A stretch of 64,000 nt of DNA from Kordiimonas pumila. Lineage in GTDB: Bacteria; Pseudomonadota; Alphaproteobacteria; Sphingomonadales; Kordiimonadaceae. This document shows positions 60,748-64,000 of the stretch, in pieces; positions within the stretch are counted from its first letter, which is position 1, and every line of letters begins with the position of its first letter. The position numbers and the translations under genes were made by a program. Location: assembly GCF_015240255.1 (NCBI RefSeq), contig NZ_CP061205.1, forward strand, positions 1,571,501-1,635,500. Reading direction: 5' to 3'. The notes beneath the pieces were generated by a model. The model had not been told where the DNA came from and made no database searches. It saw only the letters and a list, made by a program, of their open reading frames with translations.

Positions 60748-62046
60748 CTACTGGTTGCGTTTATCAATAATTCTGGCAGCTTTGCCTGTTGAACGCGTAA
60801 TGGTTTCATGTTCGGCAAGGGTCACGGTTGTAGAAATGCCAATAAGGGTTTTAATCCGTTCTTTTAATTTTTTGACGCCAGCTTCTGCATCAGCGGTGGA
60901 GGTTCCAATACGCGCTTCAACAAGAACCGTTAATTGGTCCATCCGGTCTGGTTTTGTAAGCACTAATTGATAGTGCGGGGTAAGCGCGGGGATTGACAGG
61001 ATAATCTCTTCTATTTGGGTCGGGAAAACATTTACCCCTCTGATGATCATCATATCGTCGCTGCGGCCACTGATACGGTCCATACGGCGCATATTTCTGG
61101 CGGTACCCGGTAAAAGACGGGTCAAGTCGCGTGTTCTATAGCGAATAACCGGCATGGCCTCTTTGGTGAGGGATGTAAACACCAGTTCGCCCAGTTCGCC
61201 GTCAGGCAAAACTTCGCCAGTATCAGGGTGAATAATTTCAGGGTAGAAATGATCTTCCCAAATGGTTAGACCGTCTTTTGTTTCAACGCACTCGTTGGCG
61301 ACACCTGGCCCCATTACTTCTGACAGGCCGTAAATATCAACAGCATCAATATCAAATGCTGTTTCAATTTCGCTACGCATGGCATCTGTCCATGGTTCTG
61401 CGCCAAAGATACCGATTTTTAATGAACTTGTTTTGGGATCAATCCCACGGCGTTTAAACTCATCCAAAATGGAAAGCATATAACTGGGGGTAACCATAAT
61501 GATTTCAGGCTTGAAATCCAGAATGAGTTGAACCTGCTTTTCTGTTTGGCCGCCGGACATGGGGATAACTGTACAGCCAAGTTCCTCCGCGCCGTAATGC
61601 GCGCCAAGCCCTCCTGTGAACAGGCCGTAGCCATAAGCGACATGTACTTTCATGCCGGGCCTGCCCCCTGCTGCCCGAATAGACCGTGCCACAACACCAG
61701 CCCATGTTTTAATGTCGCCTTTAGTGTAGCCAACAACTGTTGGCTGGCCCGTGGTGCCAGAAGAAGCATGAATTCTGGCAACATTCTCAGTGGGTACAGC
61801 AAACATGCCAAACGGGTATGCGCCGCGCAGGTCGGCTTTGGTGGTAAAAGGAAATTTGGCCAGATCTGCTAAACTTTGAAGGTCGTCAGGGTGAACGCCA
61901 GCGTCGTTAAATTTTGCCTTATACGGCGCAGAATTTTCATATGCGTGCTTTAGAGAAGCCTTGAGCCTTTGAAGCTGTAGTTCTCTAAGCTCTTGAATTG
62001 TAAGCTTTTCATGCTCATCAAGTAGTGGCTCATAGTGTGCGTTCAT
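60748..62046 (-). CDS. paaK: Phenylacetate-CoA ligase family (PaaK-like)
   Basis: About 432 aa from the second of two adjacent ATGs (62044-62046), six bases after GGGGA; the family length is about 430-440. The adenylate-forming P-loop HASSGTTGQPTVVGYTKGD is at about 93-111 and YGLSEVMGPGVANEC at about 240-254. The C-terminal lid has DRISGRSDDMMIIRGVNVFPTQIE. It makes aryl-CoA from an aromatic acid, ATP and CoA. No paaABCDE ring oxygenase genes are in the window. Activation of a different aryl acid, for example one released by the upstream esterase, is possible. Confidence 0.85.
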   Translation of the reverse strand: MNAHYEPLLDEHEKLTIQELRELQLQRLKASLKHAYENSAPYKAKFNDAGVHPDDLQSLADLAKFPFTTKADLRGAYPFGMFAVPTENVARIHASSGTTGQPTVVGYTKGDIKTWAGVVARSIRAAGGRPGMKVHVAYGYGLFTGGLGAHYGAEELGCTVIPMSGGQTEKQVQLILDFKPEIIMVTPSYMLSILDEFKRRGIDPKTSSLKIGIFGAEPWTDAMRSEIETAFDIDAVDIYGLSEVMGPGVANECVETKDGLTIWEDHFYPEIIHPDTGEVLPDGELGELVFTSLTKEAMPVIRYRTRDLTRLLPGTARNMRRMDRISGRSDDMMIIRGVNVFPTQIEEIILSIPALTPHYQLVLTKPDRMDQLTVLVEARIGTSTADAEAGVKKLKERIKTLIGISTTVTLAEHETITRSTGKAARIIDKRNQ

Positions 62047-62360
62047 CATATTTCCCCGGTTAGCACTTACATTTATAGCAGGTTTCAATAGAAATGCTGA
62101 GATAGCCGTAAAGTGACTGCATTTAGTCAGTATAATAAACCAAATGGTCGGTCAATAAACTATTGTAATAGACAATGTGGGTTGTTAGTGGCGTGTTTTG
62201 CGTTTTCTAGGGGTGTCGCGCTTTCTATGGGCCAATTAATGTTTAGACTGGGCCAGTTGATTGTTTTCAGTAAAATCGATGCTTATAGTTTTTTACACAT
62301 ATTCAAATTGCAGGCCGTTTGAAGAGGGTTTTATACGGTTGGTGACATAGGGGGAACACA
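62047..62360. promoter_or_regulatory. Divergent promoter region with inverted repeats
   Basis: 314 bp between the ligase and the PD40 gene, with no gene seen. It holds TGACT-N6-AGTCA (62114-62118/62125-62129). It also holds ACCA-AA-TGGT (62139-62148) followed by CGGTCAAT, a layout resembling TetR-type operators of aryl- or acyl-CoA pathways. No regulator of that type is encoded nearby. Confidence 0.4.
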
Positions 62361-64000
62361 GTGGTGGCTTTACATAATCGTTTTACAGCAGTGTTGGCAG
62401 GGCTGCTTGCAACAGTTTCCTTCAATCAGGCAGGTGTAGCAGCAGATGCTGTTGATGCAGGTAAAAACCTTCAGTTTACAACCGATCAAGCCACATGGAT
62501 GTCGCTTGATGTTTCGCCAAACGGCAAAGAAATTTTGGTTGATGTGCTGGGCGATATTTACACCCTTGATGTTCGTGGTGGGGCTGCAAAACCGGTTCTG
62601 ACAGGAAAGGCTTTTGAAGGGCACCCGGTTTTCTCACCAGATGGTAAGAAGTTTGCCTTTATCAGTGACAGAGATGGTTCAAATAATCTCTGGATCGCTA
62701 ACGTTGATGGGTCTGGCCTGAAAAAGCTGTCTCATGATGATGGTGCCATGCTGTATGCCTCTCCCAACTGGTCGGCTGACGGCCAATATGTTTACGTTTC
62801 AAAGGCGCCTTATTCCCTTCTCGCGTTTGAAGTGTTTATGTTTCATGTTGACGGCGGCGCTGGTGTAAAACTGACCAAAGCGCAGCCGAATGGAACAGAA
62901 TCGTTTGATGACCGTACCAATGCACTCGGTATAGTAGCCTCTCCTGATGGGCGGTATGTTTATTATGCCACAAAGCAAGGTTCCACTTGGTCAGAGCATA
63001 AGCTGCCGCACTGGTCTATTGTGCGGCGCGACCTGCAAACGGGTGTTGTTGACACTATTATTCCCGCAACGGGCGGCGCGATGGAGCCAGCTTTATCGCA
63101 TGACGGTAAAAAGATAGTTTATGCCAGCCGTGAGGGCCAGACAACAGGCCTGAGGCTGCGTGATCTTGAGACTGGAAACGATACAAGCCTTATAGCGCGT
63201 GTGGACCGCGACGGTCATTACGGCGGTTATTATATGGGGCTAATACCACGGTATGCGTTTACCCCCGATGATAAAGCCTTAATCCTGTCTGTGGACGGCA
63301 AGATAAAACGCTTTGATATGGCAGAGCGAACACTCACTGATATTCCTTTTTCGGTGCAAGTTGATGTAAAGCTGGGCAGCCAAACCCGGGTTGCGCAAAA
63401 AGTGGAAACAGGCCCTGTGAAGGCCAGAATTATTCAGGCCCCTAAGCTTTCACCAGACGGAAGATCAATTGTATTTACAGCGCTTGGGCAACTGTATGTG
63501 ATGGATTTAAAAGATGGTGCCAAGCCGCGCCGTGTTGCGGCAACTGCAGGTGATATATTTCAGCCTAACTGGTCGCCGGACGGAAAATCCCTTGTCTATG
63601 TAACATGGTCAGCAGCAGAAGGTGGCCATGTCTGGTCTATCGCGGCTAATGGTACATCAAAGCCAAAGCAGCTTACAAAGGCCTCAGCCTACTATACAGA
63701 GCCTGTTGTTAGCCCAGACGGCAAGGCAGTCGTTTTTCTACAAGCCAGCCACTATGACCGGTTGCGATCTACATCAGAGATATGGGCAGTTTATGCAACA
63801 GATATAGTCCAAGTTCCGTTCTCTGGTGGGCCAAGCAAGCTTGTGCTACATGCAAAAGGGATACATGCGCCGCATTTCTCCACTGTTGATCAGAACCGTA
63901 TCCAGTTTTACGGGGCGTCTGGGCTAAGCTCTGTAAGGCTCGACGGTGTTGATCTGCGCCAACAGGTTTCCGTTACGGAAGTATCAAGGTCACAGTATAC
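62361..64000 (+). CDS. Exported PD40/TolB-type beta-propeller protein, probable amidohydrolase N-terminus (truncated by window edge)
   Basis: An uninterrupted frame from a double GTG (62361 and 62364; AGGGGGA at 62349-62355) to the right edge, 546 codons with no stop. Residues 1-29 or so form a signal peptide (ending GVAADA). Repeated propeller motifs follow: FSPDGKKFAFISDRDGSNNLW, NWSADGQYVYVSK, ASPDGRYVYYATKQ, LSPDGRSIVFTALGQLYV and NWSPDGKSLVYVTWS. TolB-like propellers this long commonly precede a C-terminal amidohydrolase domain, which would lie beyond the window. Function otherwise unknown. Confidence 0.8.
   Translation, partial: MVALHNRFTAVLAGLLATVSFNQAGVAADAVDAGKNLQFTTDQATWMSLDVSPNGKEILVDVLGDIYTLDVRGGAAKPVLTGKAFEGHPVFSPDGKKFAFISDRDGSNNLWIANVDGSGLKKLSHDDGAMLYASPNWSADGQYVYVSKAPYSLLAFEVFMFHVDGGAGVKLTKAQPNGTESFDDRTNALGIVASPDGRYVYYATKQGSTWSEHKLPHWSIVRRDLQTGVVDTIIPATGGAMEPALSHDGKKIVYASREGQTTGLRLRDLETGNDTSLIARVDRDGHYGGYYMGLIPRYAFTPDDKALILSVDGKIKRFDMAERTLTDIPFSVQVDVKLGSQTRVAQKVETGPVKARIIQAPKLSPDGRSIVFTALGQLYVMDLKDGAKPRRVAATAGDIFQPNWSPDGKSLVYVTWSAAEGGHVWSIAANGTSKPKQLTKASAYYTEPVVSPDGKAVVFLQASHYDRLRSTSEIWAVYATDIVQVPFSGGPSKLVLHAKGIHAPHFSTVDQNRIQFYGASGLSSVRLDGVDLRQQVSVTEVSRSQY

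Noticed and set aside
1-64000. tRNA, rRNA, CRISPR, insertion sequences, phage or toxin-antitoxin genes
   Set aside because: Looked for by eye across all intergenic regions and frames; no transposase motifs, terminal repeats, spacer arrays or RNA gene signatures were recognised. Small RNAs cannot be excluded without covariance-model searches.

Overview
The window looks like a chromosomal segment of a Gram-negative, TonB-receptor-rich heterotroph, most probably an alphaproteobacterium. The basis is three TonB-dependent receptors, many exported hydrolases, iol genes with an IolC-DUF2090 fusion, and a TPR-sulfotransferase. A marine group such as Kordiimonadales is only a guess. No rRNA, tRNA, CRISPR array, IS element or phage gene was seen. 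It is a run of catabolic modules, each with its own regulator and, in four cases, its own recognisable repeated operator.

Layout. (1) 1-5839, visibly more GC-rich: a minus-strand operon M81 metallohydrolase > glutamine-synthetase-like ligase > aldehyde dehydrogenase > Fe-alcohol dehydrogenase, ending in a clear terminator, plus the 5' end of a GabD-like aldehyde dehydrogenase. Together this resembles a gamma-glutamylated amine or amino-alcohol pathway. (2) 6082-6781: an exported ChuX/HutX-like protein behind a 26-bp perfect palindrome. (3) 7108-20253: MaoC hydratase > CitE-like lyase > IclR regulator, divergent from a long operon with aldehyde dehydrogenase, SDR, a branched-chain-type ABC importer whose binding protein is fused to its permease, a YtcJ-like amidohydrolase, an AraC regulator and a class III CoA-transferase. 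Transferase + hydratase + lyase fits itaconate/mesaconate/citramalyl-CoA-type chemistry. Matching inverted repeats TTCAT-N4-ATGAA lie at both divergent promoters.

(4) 20265-35102: NhaC-type antiporter, BetI-like TetR regulator, PYROXD2-like FAD enzyme, Rieske oxygenase of the quaternary-ammonium type, exported amidohydrolase, S9 and M20 peptidases, TPR-sulfotransferase and a TonB receptor. The 14-mer TGTACAAATGTACA occurs at two of its promoters and a one-mismatch copy upstream of the receptor. (5) 35200-51801: a phytate-to-inositol locus. It has a lipoprotein beta-propeller phytase, a TonB receptor, a second phosphatase, a sodium symporter, iolG, iolBCDE, a second inositol-type dehydrogenase and an RpiR-type regulator, with AGAAT-N4-ATTCT-type boxes at four promoters.

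(6) 51956-60441: MFS transporter, tannase-family esterase, TonB receptor, GlcD-type FAD dehydrogenase, and AraC and FadR-type GntR regulators. They are linked by four copies of the palindrome ACCTWTCWGATAGGT. (7) 60436-64000: an EthD-like protein and a phenylacetate-CoA ligase (paaK-like), divergent from an exported PD40/TolB-propeller protein that runs off the right edge.

The most interesting material is the set of shared operators that tie receptors, hydrolases and pathway genes into apparently separate regulons, the binding-protein/permease fusion, the exported HutX-like protein, and the M81 enzyme in a glutamylation-type operon. All functional assignments come from reading motifs; no database search was run.
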